Origin: Apium graveolens
Lineage: Eukaryota > Streptophyta > Magnoliopsida > Apiales > Apiaceae
Length of the DNA stretch: 64,000 bases
Direction of reading: 5' to 3'
Assembly: GCF_009905375.1 (NCBI RefSeq)
Contig: NC_133656.1
Location: 230,977,739-231,041,738 of the forward strand
The notes below the pieces were generated by a model. The model was not told the origin of the DNA. It was given only the letters and a program-made list of their open reading frames with translations, and made no database searches. The translations under genes and the position numbers were made by a program. Shown piece by piece: positions 44,949-54,649 of this stretch. Within the stretch, counting starts at the first letter, position 1, and each line of letters starts with the position of its first letter.

Positions 44949-47900
44949 TTTTGTGGTGTGCAGGAAAATAGAAGAAATCTATGGTACTTGGACAGTGGCT
45001 GTTCAAGACACATGACTGGAGATTTCTCCCTGCTCACAGAGTTTAAAGAGAGAGCTGGCCCCAGCATAACCTTTGGAGATGACAGCAAAGGGTTTACTAT
45101 GGGATATGGCTTGATTTCAACAAGGAATGTCATCATTGAAGAAGTTGCATTAGTTGATGGTCTCAAGCACAACCTACTGAGTATCAGTCAACTATGTGAT
45201 AGAGGGAATACAGTTTCCTTCAATTCTGAAGCCTGTGTTGTCACTAGTAAGAAAGACAACAAAGTGGTTCTAACTGGAGTTAGAAAAGGAAATGTGTACT
45301 TAGCTGACTTCAACTCTACAGATGCAGAATCTATTACTTGTCTTTTCAGCAAAGCAAGTTCAGTTGAGAGTTGGCTATGGCACAAGAAGCTATCCCATTT
45401 GAATTTCAAGACAATGAATGATCTAGTCAAAAAGGACTTAGTAAGAGGAATTCCTCTTGTTGAATTCTCAAGGGATGGTCTGTGTGATGCTTGTCAGAAA
45501 GGCAAACAAAGGAAAGCATCATTTCAGAAGAAGCTTGAAACAACAATTGATGAACCATTACAGCTGTTACATATGGATTTGTTTGGACCAGTCAATGTAT
45601 TGTCAATAGCAAGAAAAAGATATTGTTTAGTGATTGTAGATGATTTCTCAAAGTTCACATGGGTCTGTTTTCTTGGATCAAAGGATGAAGCAAGTGAAAT
45701 CATTATCAATCACATCAGGCAAGTCAATAATCATCCTGACTTAAAAGTAAGAAACATCAGGAGTGACAATGGAACTGAGTTCAAGAATTTGACATTAAGG
45801 CTGTTCTGTGAAGAAAATGGAATCATGCATGAGTTCTCAGCTCCAAGAACACCTCAGCAAAATGGGGTAGTTGAAAGAAAGAACAGATCTTTAATTGAGG
45901 CTGCCAGAACAATGCTTGAAGAATCAAAGTTACCAACATATTTTTGGGCTGAAGCTGTTAATTGTGCCTGTTTCACTCAAAATATTTCTCTGATCAATCA
46001 AGCTAAAGGCATGACTCCTTATCAGTTGTTCAAGAAAAGAAAACCAACTCTAAACTTTCTTCATGTCTTTGGATGTAAATGTTTTATACTAAGGAATCAA
46101 TCTGACCATAAAGGGAAGTTTGATGCAAAGGCTGATGAAGGAATATTTGTTGGTTATTCAGCTGGAAAATCTTATAGGGTCTACAATCTAAGAACCAACA
46201 TTGTTATGGAATCTGTGCATGTTGTGTTTGATGATAAAAAGATTGATGGACTAACAGATGAGGAACATTATGAGAGACTCAAATTTGACAATATTGAAAT
46301 ATATTGTGATGATAGTGAAGAAGAGATTGATGGAGACGACACTTCAAAAGGAATACAAAATTTGCTCCTGGATAATGCACAAAATTCAGCATCCGTTGAA
46401 AGACATTGTGCATCATCCGTTGAAGTACTTAATGAAACATCCGTTGATCATAGCTCATCAACTGATAATCAATTTACATCATTAATTGATGGAACTCCAA
46501 GTTCCCTGCAAAGGACCAACAACTCAGGGGGAGTTTCAACTAATCAAAACTCTATCTCACATCATGACAATACTGAGATCACCTCATCTAGAGCTCATCT
46601 TCCACCTCAAAGGAAATGGACCAAGAATCATCCCTTTGAACTGATCATTGGTGATGCATCATCTAAAGTGCAAACAAGAAGAGCTACTCAAGATGAATGT
46701 CTGTATAGTAGTTTTCTATCTCAGGAGGAACCTAAGAAAGTGGAAGAAGCCTTATTGGATCCAGATTGGATATTAGCTATGCAGGAAGAGCTAAACCAAT
46801 TTGAGAGAAACCAAGTTTGGAAGCTGGTACCCAAACCAAAGAACAAGAGTCCTATTGATACAAAATGGGTATTCAGAAATAAGATGGATGAAAATGGCAT
46901 TATCATAAGGAATAAAGCCAGATTGGTTGCTAAAGGCTATTCTCAGCAAGAGGGAATAGATTTTGATGAGACATATGCTCCTGTTGCAAGACTTGAAGCT
47001 ATCAGAATCTTTCTAGCCTATGCAGCCCATGCCAATTTCAAAGTCTATCAAATGGATGTCAAGAGTGCATTTCTAAATGGGAAATTAGAGGAAGAAGTCT
47101 ATGTAAGTCAACCTCCAGGATTTGAAGATCCAAATTTTCCAGACTATGTGTATTATCTGTTGAAAGCACTCTATGGACTGAAGCAAGCACCTAGAGCCTG
47201 GTATGAAACTTTATCAAAATTTCTTTTGGAGAATCACTTCACTAGAGGTACTGTTGATAAAACTCTCTTCTTTAGAAATGTTAATGGCTCTAGTATACTT
47301 GTTCAAATTTATGTAGATGACATAATATTTGGTTCTAAAGATAATAATCTTTGTAAGAAGTTTGCTAAGCTAATGCAAAGTAATTATGAAATGAGCCTAA
47401 TGGGAGAACTAACCTATTTTCTTGGTTTACAAATTAAACAAGTTAGTAATGGAATTTTCATTAGTCAAACTAAATATATTCATGATCTTTTAAAGAAGTT
47501 TGACTTAATGGAATGTTCATCTGCAAAAACTCCCATGGCCACTGCCACCAAACTTGAATTAAATAAGACTGAAAGGTCTGTGGACATTACAAGTTATAGA
47601 GGCATGGTTGGTTCACTTTTATATTTAACTGCTAGCAGACCAGATATAATGTTTGCTACATGTCTGTGTGCGAGATTTCAAGCTGATCCTAGGGAGTCTC
47701 ACTTAATTGCTATCAAGAGAATTTTCAGATATCTCAAGGGTACACCAAATTTAGGAATTTGGTATCCTAGAGAATCTGGCTTTGATCTAATTGGTTATTC
47801 AGATGCAGACTATGCAGGTTGCAAAATAGACAGGAAAAGTACAACAGGCTCCTGTCAATTCCTGGGAAACAAGCTTGTATCATGGTTTAGCAAAAAGCAA

Positions 47901-48254
47901 AATTCAGTCTCTACTTCTACAGCTGAGGCTGAATACATTGCTGCTGGAAGTTGCTGTTCTCAAATGTTATGGATGAGGAATCAACTCCTTGATTATGGAC
48001 TTCATGTTGATAGAATACCTATCTTTTGTGACAACACAAGTGCCATAGCCATAACAGAGAATCCTGTGCAGCACTCAAGGACCAAGCACATTGATATTAA
48101 GTACCACTTCATCAGGGAGCATGTCATGAATGGTACAGTAGAACTACATTTTGTTCCAAGTGAACAACAAATTGCTGACATATTTACCAAGCCACTTGAT
48201 GAATCAACATTCACAAGATTGGTAAGTGAGCTAGGTATGCTTAATTACTCTTAA
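44949..48254 (+). CDS. Pol polyprotein (protease, integrase, RT, RNase H) of the copia element
   Basis: Open frame from 44949; no ATG precedes the protease, and a GTG at 44958 is only a nominal start (1,098 codons from there). Domains, numbered from 44958: aspartic protease [13 protein letters not shown] (about 9-21); integrase HHCC (WHKKLSHLN about 139 to CDACQKG about 176); integrase DDE residues in LHMDLFGP (about 206), RSDNGTEF (about 269) and VVERKNRS (about 305); reverse transcriptase with [13 protein letters not shown] and the catalytic YVDDIIFGS (about 785); RNase H with [11 protein letters not shown] (about 946), ending SELGMLNYS. No stop or frameshift within. The IN-RT linker contains three inverse copies of the 9-bp motif (46391, 46415, 46439). 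It is in a different frame from Gag and does not overlap it. Confidence 0.94.
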   Translation, partial: FCGVQENRRNLWYLDSGCSRHMTGDFSLLTEFKERAGPSITFGDDSKGFTMGYGLISTRNVIIEEVALVDGLKHNLLSISQLCDRGNTVSFNSEACVVTSKKDNKVVLTGVRKGNVYLADFNSTDAESITCLFSKASSVESWLWHKKLSHLNFKTMNDLVKKDLVRGIPLVEFSRDGLCDACQKGKQRKASFQKKLETTIDEPLQLLHMDLFGPVNVLSIARKRYCLVIVDDFSKFTWVCFLGSKDEASEIIINHIRQVNNHPDLKVRNIRSDNGTEFKNLTLRLFCEENGIMHEFSAPRTPQQNGVVERKNRSLIEAARTMLEESKLPTYFWAEAVNCACFTQNISLINQAKGMTPYQLFKKRKPTLNFLHVFGCKCFILRNQSDHKGKFDAKADEGIFVGYSAGKSYRVYNLRTNIVMESVHVVFDDKKIDGLTDEEHYERLKFDNIEIYCDDSEEEIDGDDTSKGIQNLLLDNAQNSASVERHCASSVEVLNETSVDHSSSTDNQFTSLIDGTPSSLQRTNNSGGVSTNQNSISHHDNTEITSSRAHLPPQRKWTKNHPFELIIGDASSKVQTRRATQDECLYSSFLSQEEPKKVEEALLDPDWILAMQEELNQFERNQVWKLVPKPKNKSPIDTKWVFRNKMDENGIIIRNKARLVAKGYSQQEGIDFDETYAPVARLEAIRIFLAYAAHANFKVYQMDVKSAFLNGKLEEEVYVSQPPGFEDPNFPDYVYYLLKALYGLKQAPRAWYETLSKFLLENHFTRGTVDKTLFFRNVNGSSILVQIYVDDIIFGSKDNNLCKKFAKLMQSNYEMSLMGELTYFLGLQIKQVSNGIFISQTKYIHDLLKKFDLMECSSAKTPMATATKLELNKTERSVDITSYRGMVGSLLYLTASRPDIMFATCLCARFQADPRESHLIAIKRIFRYLKGTPNLGIWYPRESGFDLIGYSDADYAGCKIDRKSTTGSCQFLGNKLVSWFSKKQNSVSTSTAEAEYIAAGSCCSQMLWMRNQLLDYGLHVDRIPIFCDNTSAIAITENPVQHSRTKHIDIKYHFIREHVMNGTVELHFVPSEQQIADIFTKPLDESTFTRLVSELGMLNYS
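46391..46447 (+). repeat. ATCCGTTGA motif cluster inside pol
   Basis: Three exact inverse copies at 46391, 46415 and 46439, 24 bp apart, read as SVE, SVE and SVD. This is a different codon phase from the copies in gag and ORF3. Confidence 0.92.
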
Positions 48255-48800
48255 AATTCATGTCTTCTTTGCAATTTGATGTGGAGCCTGAAATATATTA
48301 GTTGCTAGAACAAATTTGACTTTTAACAAAGTTTATTCCATCAACGGATGTTCCCTATCCGTTGAAAGTCAAAATTGCTCTATCAACGGATATTCATTAT
48401 CCGTTGAAAGACAAGTATATCTCTGGAACTTTTATCCGTCAACGGATAAAGCTGAAGTACCTTTCAACGGATGACAATTTACATTATCCGTTGAAATGTC
48501 ACATCAGACGTTTGAGGTGTTTCACAGCCGTTGATTCTATTTTCTTAACCGTTGATACCATACATACATCTGTATGTATTGGTTTTAAAGGTAGTTATTA
48601 GAATACTTACAGTTTATTCTTAAACGGCTGAAATTCACCAACACCTATTTATTGATTAATCCTTTATTTATTTTTTTTTTAAAGCATATAAGCCCTTCTG
48701 ATTGTTCATTATTACTTTACGCTTTCTTAGAATTTCAAGCATTTACCATTTTCTCTCTGCAAAACCCTCAAGTTATTCTCTGCAATTTCTACTCACAACA
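48255..48800 (+). promoter_or_regulatory. pol-ORF3 spacer with palindromic motif pairs and a candidate internal promoter
   Basis: Forward motif copies at 48341, 48383, 48439 and 48474 alternate with inverse copies at 48357, 48399 and 48486, making small hairpins. ATCCGTCAACGGAT at 48434-48447 is a near-perfect palindrome. Downstream a TATA-like CATATAAG at 48685-48692 is followed by a pyrimidine-rich leader (TTTCTCTCTGCAAAACCCTC) up to the ATG at 48801. This looks like an ordinary plant core promoter and leader for ORF3. Splicing from a genomic transcript is the alternative. Confidence 0.5.
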
Positions 48801-51800
48801 ATGGCACCAGTCGTGAAGATTATGTCTCAATCTGGGTTCATCTACGAGAAGAATAATTTCATAGCTCTGGTAGAGAAGAATGAAGCCCACTCAGATTATC
48901 ACAAAATGATGGACTTCATCAAAAACTGTAAACTTAGCTATGCAATGCTGGAAGCCCCAACGATTTTCTGTGAAGTAGTTGAGGAGATTTGGACAACTGC
49001 TGAGTTCAACTCCATGGATATGACTATCTCCTTCACTCTCAAAGGTAAAAATCACTGTATAAACTGTGATGACTTACAAGCATGTTTTAAATTACCTGAG
49101 AACAATGCCATGACACCACACACTGATAGTGATGTATCCAGCATGTTAGATTCCATAGGTTACTCTCTTAACTCTGCTAATTTAGGGGGTATTAGACGAA
49201 AAGGCCTTAGGAAAGAATGGAGTTTTCTTGGGGATGCCTTCATAAAGGTTTTCTCTGGGAAAATTAGTAATTTTGATGCCATAACTTCATCTCTTGTTAA
49301 CATGTTCTATATGCTTGTTTCTGATAGGTACTTTAACTTTAGCAACTATGTGATGCTAGAATTAGGTACTAGATTAGGTAACAAAGCTAATAGACCTAAT
49401 AACATCTATTATGCTAGATTCTTTATGTTATTGGCTAACCATGTTGCTGAAGGTTTAGTCATAATCAATGAGAATAATAAACTCAAGTGCTGGGCACAAG
49501 AGAAAAGAGTTCTTGCAGACTTGAAGAGAATGGATCTTAACAGCAGTGTGCAATTGGTATATTTACCAATCATGAATGCACCCCAGGTAGGTGAGGTAAT
49601 TGCTTCTACAACTCCTACTTCTTCCAACCCCTCTATTTCTTTATCTTCTAGTGTGGCCATGAAATCTGTGTCAATGCCCCAACAGATTTCTACCAAGGTC
49701 ACCAAATCCAAACTTTCAAAATCCAAGACAAAGAAAACCACCTCTGTTGTTTCTCAAAAGACAACAGTTGTAACAACAACCATTAACCCTGAGGGAAGTG
49801 ATCAGGGTGTGAGTGGTGAGGGGAGGGGTGAACATCAAAGAAACCCCCAGGATAAGGAAGGAGAGTTGAGTGCTTCCCAAGCTAGCCAAGCCCCAGTTTC
49901 TCAAAAAGCTGTGGTGGTTGAAAAGGTCTCTAGCACATCCCTAGTAGCATCCTCCCAAAAGGATGTTACTATTGAAAAGAGTTCCCATCCAGGAACACAG
50001 AACAAAAGAGGGAGGGACACTAAAGCCAAACACTCACCTACAAAAGCCTTTATTAGAAGAAAGAAGGCTAGAACCCAATCTTCTACACAGGGTGCACACA
50101 CTGCACAGATACATCCATCTGTCTCTGTGCCTTCTCAAACTCAGTTTGATGTGACTCCAATAAATGTGGAGTCACAGCCCCATTCTCTCACAATAACTAC
50201 ACATCAATCACCAAATACTTCTTCACCATCTCTGGATGTGGATATGCTATTCCCATCAATTCCTGATTCTCCCTCTTTACAACTCAGGGAGAAGCCCCAC
50301 TCAAATACAGGTGATCATCATCTTTTAGATGATTTGTTGGATCACCCGCAAATTCTTTCAGATATAATTGAAGGATCTGTATCAACACATATCAAATCAA
50401 TCTATACAGATTCAACAGTTATATCACTTTCAATTTCATCTTCTTTTCCTTCTTCAATGGATATCACTCATCCGTTGACAAGTGGTTGCTCTTCAACGGA
50501 TAAGCTTAACAGCAGTTATCCGTTGATAACAACAGTTTCAACTTCAACGGATATTCCACATCCGTTGATAGTCTCTACACAAATAACTGAAATGATTCCA
50601 AGTGTAGAAGACATGAATACTGTGCAATCACTTTTAGGATTGAGGGCAGGGAGTGAAAATTTGAGTGAGAGGCTGGGTTGCTCCCAGGCAAAAGGAGAGA
50701 TTGAGAGCACAAAAATGCATGCTATTTCTTCCAGCATGGCAAAAGTCAGTGAGTGGAGTACCACCTTAGAAGGTGAAGGTGAGGGAGTGAGATGTGTGAG
50801 CCAGGGGGAGCCCCTGATGCAAGAACATAGAGAAAAAGAGAGAAAAGCAGGTACAGTTGATACAAGGGTGGAACCAGCCATTGCTCATGAGTCAATGATT
50901 GTGGATGATGCTGAAAAGGAAAGACAATTTCAGCAACATTACAAAGCTGTAATTGATAACATTTCCTTGGATGCTGACACTTTTACTCATCCTGTGACAG
51001 CCTATCAACTGTTGGCTGCTCAGGGCAATGAGGAGGCAGAGAGGACACTACATCTAGTGCACTCAACAGAATCTCTTCAAAGGGATAAAGCTGCTATTAA
51101 CAGGATGCCTTCTACAGCTGGTGAGCCATCTGAGGAATTTGGAGTAAATTCTGATGATGATGACTCTATTTCTTCTGATGGAAGCATGAACATAGGGGGA
51201 GATGAAGACCCTAGTTCCATTCCTAATCTACCTGAATGGGCCCTGACTAAGGAGCATAGAACAGGTGAATTCAATGTCCACCTGGTCAAACAAATCATCA
51301 CTATTCAACAGGCCATTCAGAACACTTCAAATGCAAATATCAAGGCTATCCTCCAAGCTCACCTGGACTCACTGCATCTCATGAAGTTGCAGAAAGTAAA
51401 GCAAGATATGAGTCTAAATGATCTCAGGAAAGATATTGCTGACTTGAAATCCTTCACTTCAGAAAAATTGGATTCAGTCATGCCCTATGGTACTTTGCAG
51501 GACTTGGTTTCGAGATTGAAAAAGGAATCAGTTACTGAACAAAGGCTGGCCAAGTTGGAAGACAGAGTTCAAGGAATTGAAGATTCTGTGGCCACCCTTC
51601 TTCTCAACCAACAATCTCAAACCAATCTCCTAATGCAGCTGGCAAAAGCACAAGGCTTGACCCCTCTCCTTGATGATAACAAAAAGGGGGAGAATAAAAG
51701 GGAAGGGGAAGGAGAGCCCTCTACAAAGATTCAGATATCTAAAGTGCTAGTTCCTGCCATCACTACCTCTCCAATCATTCAAATCAAGGGTAAATCTGAT

Positions 51801-53306
51801 GGAATTGATTTGATTCAGCTAGCAGCAGCTGAAATACAAATGAAAGAACAATGGAGGAGAATTGATGAAAGGTTGCAATTGGTGTTTGGTTCTACACAAA
51901 ATAAATCAACATCTGTGAAATTTAGCACAAAGATTGAACCAATCAACATGGAGCTCATGCCAGTAGGGAGTCTTAAGGATGGAGAAGCTTCTTCCAAAGA
52001 GCTACAAGCTATAATCCTCAAGCCCAATGAAAGATCCAATAAGGACTCAACAAAGAATCCTTTAAAAGAAGTGGACTTTCCTCCTTCAAAAGATGATGAG
52101 AACAAGATCTTAGGCAGGAGTATTGCCTATCTCAAAAAGTCCATGGATGAGGCTGTAAGGAGAAATAGAGCTATTATCATTAGAGAGGGAAAGAGCATAT
52201 GTGTGATGCAAGGACATCCCAAATTCTCAATAGCTAAGAAAGAAGAAGCCAAGCAATTAAAGGCTGACAAAAGAGCACAAGCAAAGCTTGAAAAACAGCT
52301 AAAGTCAAGCCAAGTTGAAGAAATGAAAGGAATTGAAGTCAGGGGTGAAGAAAAGATTGCTAACTTAGATGAGGTTCTTGGGAGCATATTTGGTGAAAAT
52401 ATGGAGGAAAGAGAGGAATGGCAGAAGGGAAACAGAAGAAAGGCCAAGGCACACAGAAGGAGTGAAGATAACCCTGAAGATACCAAATCTACATCTAAAC
52501 CACTACCTTCCATACCTGAACCTTTTGTTACTGATCCCTCTATAAATATCCATGGTGAACCAATCATTCCAAAAGAGGAACCTATTGATTGGGACAACAT
52601 CACATTGCCTACCTTTCTAACCACTCTTCCACCACCAAAGAAACAGAAAAGAAAACCAAAATCTACACCTCCCACAACCTCTAAGAAATTCACTCAAAAA
52701 CAAAAACCTAAACCTAAGTCACCCATTTCTAGAGATGATTATGTTCACATCTGTGACATAAAAGAAATTTCAGACATTGAACTCTATCTGGATGAGCTGG
52801 AGGATGTAAGGGGAATAGCTGCCTACAGACAGTTACCAGAAAGATTAGTGTTCAGATATAAAGGAGCTGGGGAAAGAACATGGCCTCTCCACAGGATTCT
52901 AAATGAAGGCTACTCTACCTTGATCAGAGTCTTTTCAGCCATTAAAAAGGATTCTGGCTTTACCAGAACAGCCAAGACTGAAATTCTCAACAAGATTGCC
53001 AACATAAGGAAGACTTGGAGGGAACCAAATGCTTTGCCCAGAACCTTACTCATACAAGAAAGGGGAACTAAAATTCACAAATCACCTCATTGGTTGATGG
53101 AATTTAGAGATGACAAAGGAGTCAGAAGATTTTTCAGACTTGAAGACCAACTCAAGATTGCCAGCAATGAAACTCTCAAGGAAATGCAATCTAAGTTGGA
53201 TATCAGTGATGAAGATGAAGCTGAATTCTTCAGAAAACTCCAACTCCAAATTGAGGGAAATGACAAAGGGCTAGGAAAGAAAACCAGGGAACAAAGAAGA
53301 AAATGA
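48801..53306 (+). CDS. ORF3: large additional protein of the copia element, function unknown
   Basis: 1,501 aa from the ATG at 48801, chosen because it follows the leader-like sequence; the frame is open back to 48702. The N-terminal ~250 residues form a globular, helix-rich domain (MAPVVKIMSQSGFIYEKNNF onward, with CINCDDLQACFKLPE). A long Ser/Thr/Pro-rich region follows, holding a basic cluster near residue 400 (IRRKKARTQ) that could be a nuclear signal. A probable coiled coil lies at about 867-950 (LAKLEDRVQGIEDSVATLLL). The Lys-rich C-terminal part ends in a second conserved-looking domain (about 1307-1497: DDYVHICDIKEISDIELYLD...RTWPLHRIL). It has no signal peptide, transmembrane segment or envelope-like feature. 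It occupies the position of the env-like ORF of Sireviruses, but nothing in it supports an envelope role. Five motif copies at 50470-50568 encode HPL/STD/YPL. Confidence 0.8.
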   Translation: MAPVVKIMSQSGFIYEKNNFIALVEKNEAHSDYHKMMDFIKNCKLSYAMLEAPTIFCEVVEEIWTTAEFNSMDMTISFTLKGKNHCINCDDLQACFKLPENNAMTPHTDSDVSSMLDSIGYSLNSANLGGIRRKGLRKEWSFLGDAFIKVFSGKISNFDAITSSLVNMFYMLVSDRYFNFSNYVMLELGTRLGNKANRPNNIYYARFFMLLANHVAEGLVIINENNKLKCWAQEKRVLADLKRMDLNSSVQLVYLPIMNAPQVGEVIASTTPTSSNPSISLSSSVAMKSVSMPQQISTKVTKSKLSKSKTKKTTSVVSQKTTVVTTTINPEGSDQGVSGEGRGEHQRNPQDKEGELSASQASQAPVSQKAVVVEKVSSTSLVASSQKDVTIEKSSHPGTQNKRGRDTKAKHSPTKAFIRRKKARTQSSTQGAHTAQIHPSVSVPSQTQFDVTPINVESQPHSLTITTHQSPNTSSPSLDVDMLFPSIPDSPSLQLREKPHSNTGDHHLLDDLLDHPQILSDIIEGSVSTHIKSIYTDSTVISLSISSSFPSSMDITHPLTSGCSSTDKLNSSYPLITTVSTSTDIPHPLIVSTQITEMIPSVEDMNTVQSLLGLRAGSENLSERLGCSQAKGEIESTKMHAISSSMAKVSEWSTTLEGEGEGVRCVSQGEPLMQEHREKERKAGTVDTRVEPAIAHESMIVDDAEKERQFQQHYKAVIDNISLDADTFTHPVTAYQLLAAQGNEEAERTLHLVHSTESLQRDKAAINRMPSTAGEPSEEFGVNSDDDDSISSDGSMNIGGDEDPSSIPNLPEWALTKEHRTGEFNVHLVKQIITIQQAIQNTSNANIKAILQAHLDSLHLMKLQKVKQDMSLNDLRKDIADLKSFTSEKLDSVMPYGTLQDLVSRLKKESVTEQRLAKLEDRVQGIEDSVATLLLNQQSQTNLLMQLAKAQGLTPLLDDNKKGENKREGEGEPSTKIQISKVLVPAITTSPIIQIKGKSDGIDLIQLAAAEIQMKEQWRRIDERLQLVFGSTQNKSTSVKFSTKIEPINMELMPVGSLKDGEASSKELQAIILKPNERSNKDSTKNPLKEVDFPPSKDDENKILGRSIAYLKKSMDEAVRRNRAIIIREGKSICVMQGHPKFSIAKKEEAKQLKADKRAQAKLEKQLKSSQVEEMKGIEVRGEEKIANLDEVLGSIFGENMEEREEWQKGNRRKAKAHRRSEDNPEDTKSTSKPLPSIPEPFVTDPSINIHGEPIIPKEEPIDWDNITLPTFLTTLPPPKKQKRKPKSTPPTTSKKFTQKQKPKPKSPISRDDYVHICDIKEISDIELYLDELEDVRGIAAYRQLPERLVFRYKGAGERTWPLHRILNEGYSTLIRVFSAIKKDSGFTRTAKTEILNKIANIRKTWREPNALPRTLLIQERGTKIHKSPHWLMEFRDDKGVRRFFRLEDQLKIASNETLKEMQSKLDISDEDEAEFFRKLQLQIEGNDKGLGKKTREQRRK
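50470..50568 (+). repeat. TCAACGGAT motif cluster inside ORF3
   Basis: Exact forward copies at 50493 and 50544; exact inverse copies at 50470, 50518 and 50560, alternating. Translated as STD (forward) and HPL/YPL (inverse). Confidence 0.92.
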
Positions 53307-53487
53307 TGTTTTGCTCAGGCTAGAGGAGCACCCTTGGAAATACTGTAAATCTTCAATTACCTCCTAGTACATACACTTTTGCAGCACTTTTTATATTTCT
53401 ACTTAGTTTCAATTCAAATATGTGTTAAGTGTTTTGTTATCATCAAGTTAACCCTGAATTTATGCCTACAGTTCTTATAGACATAAA

Positions 53488-53498
53488 TAGGGGGAGAT
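53488..53498 (+). promoter_or_regulatory. Polypurine tract of the copia element
   Basis: TAGGGGGAGAT directly before the 3' LTR: the plus-strand priming site. Confidence 0.88.
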
Positions 53499-54612
53499 TG
53501 TTAGGAATATATGTGCATTAGTTTGATGATATGTTTAACAAAACACTTAAGTAGAAATTTAGTGTCTGTAGCCTCAACGGATAAGACCACTTTGGCTATC
53601 CGTTGATGGTGTAGCTTTACTTAGAAATAAGTCTAGTATTGTAGCATATTTCAGTCTCTGTATTTAAAATTGTAATTCTTAGAAGTTGAGAGAAACTATG
53701 AGTCATGTTGACTACTAGATGATATGCAGATAGGAAGGCCAATTGTAAATATTTCATGCCTTGTAATTTTGTATAAATGAAGTGGTATCAACGGATGACT
53801 TAAAAGACCTTCAACGGATGAGAAGCTAAGCTTCAACGGATGTCTCTAAAGCTTCAACGGATAACATCCTTCAACGGATGAGAGCATCAACGGATGAAAG
53901 CTTCAACGGATAACATCCTTCAACGGATGAGAGCATCAACGGATGAAAGCTTCAACGGATAACATCCTTCAACGGATGAAGTCATCAACGGATGAAAGCT
54001 TCAACGGATGTTCTGCTAATCAGCCGTTGATAAGTGGTAGTTGTACCTACAAGCAGAGGCACGTGGGTTGACAGAGAAAACTGAGATGTGGTAGCCGAAT
54101 TTCAGGATCAACAGAAAAAGCAGCCGTTCTTCTTTTGTACAAAGTTGCAATAGTCAACAAAGTACTTGAGTGAACAGGAAAAGAAGCAAGTGAAGAACTT
54201 ATTTTACTATTGTAATTTAATATTGTTTTTCACTTGTACACTTGGTAATATATATGAACCAAGAAGAAGCTAGTAATTAGAGAGAATTTTTCCAGAGCTG
54301 TCAAGAAATATCTTGAGAGAAAATTCATCTAGTTTGTACTAGGATGCAGCTGTGATCAACATTGTTGAACACAGATTTTCTAATATACCATCTCTGGTGG
54401 AACAACAAATCCACCAGAAAAGTTTTTAAGGTCTGTTGTGTTCTTTACATTTGTGCTTGAATATATATCTGTCTGTATTAGCTTAAAGCAATTCACACAC
54501 TTGTTCTTCTTGAACACACAACTTTATAAACTGCTCAAAACTTGAAAAAGTTTTGAGATTTACATTCAACCCCCCTTCTGTAAATCTCATTGTTAGTCTT
54601 CTAGGAATAACA
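53499..54612 (+). repeat. 3' LTR of the copia element
   Basis: 1,114 bp, appears identical to 41355-42468. Followed by target duplication TTATA at 54613-54617. Confidence 0.95.
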
Positions 54613-54649
54613 TTATAAAAAAAAATAGCTTCCGTCCTCTGATCCCCGG

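Larger units (their letters stand above)
41355..54612 (+). mobile_element. Complete Sirevirus-like Ty1/copia retrotransposon
   Basis: 13,258 bp. LTRs 41355-42468 and 53499-54612 are both 1,114 bp, with no difference found when read side by side. A perfect 5-bp target duplication, TTATA, lies at 41350-41354 and 54613-54617. The primer-binding site TGGTATCAGAGC is at 42471 and the polypurine tract TAGGGGGAGAT at 53488-53498. Coding order: Gag (42530-44944), Pol with AP-IN-RT-RH (44949-48254), and a third ORF (48801-53306). IN before RT defines copia; the long Gag with two zinc knuckles, the extra 3' ORF and the repeated palindromic motif fit the Sirevirus group. All frames are open and the LTRs agree, so the insertion is recent and may be competent. 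Confidence 0.95.

Noticed and set aside
44926..44963. A 36-38-nt mini-intron (GTACC...GCAG) joining gag to pol
   Set aside because: Too short for plant splicing; a longer intron using the same acceptor remains possible and is covered in the findings.
48801..53306. ORF3 as an envelope glycoprotein
   Set aside because: No signal peptide, transmembrane helix, Cys-rich ectodomain or glycosylation-rich surface-type region. Low-complexity Ser/Thr/Pro and Lys-rich regions fit a cytosolic or nuclear protein.
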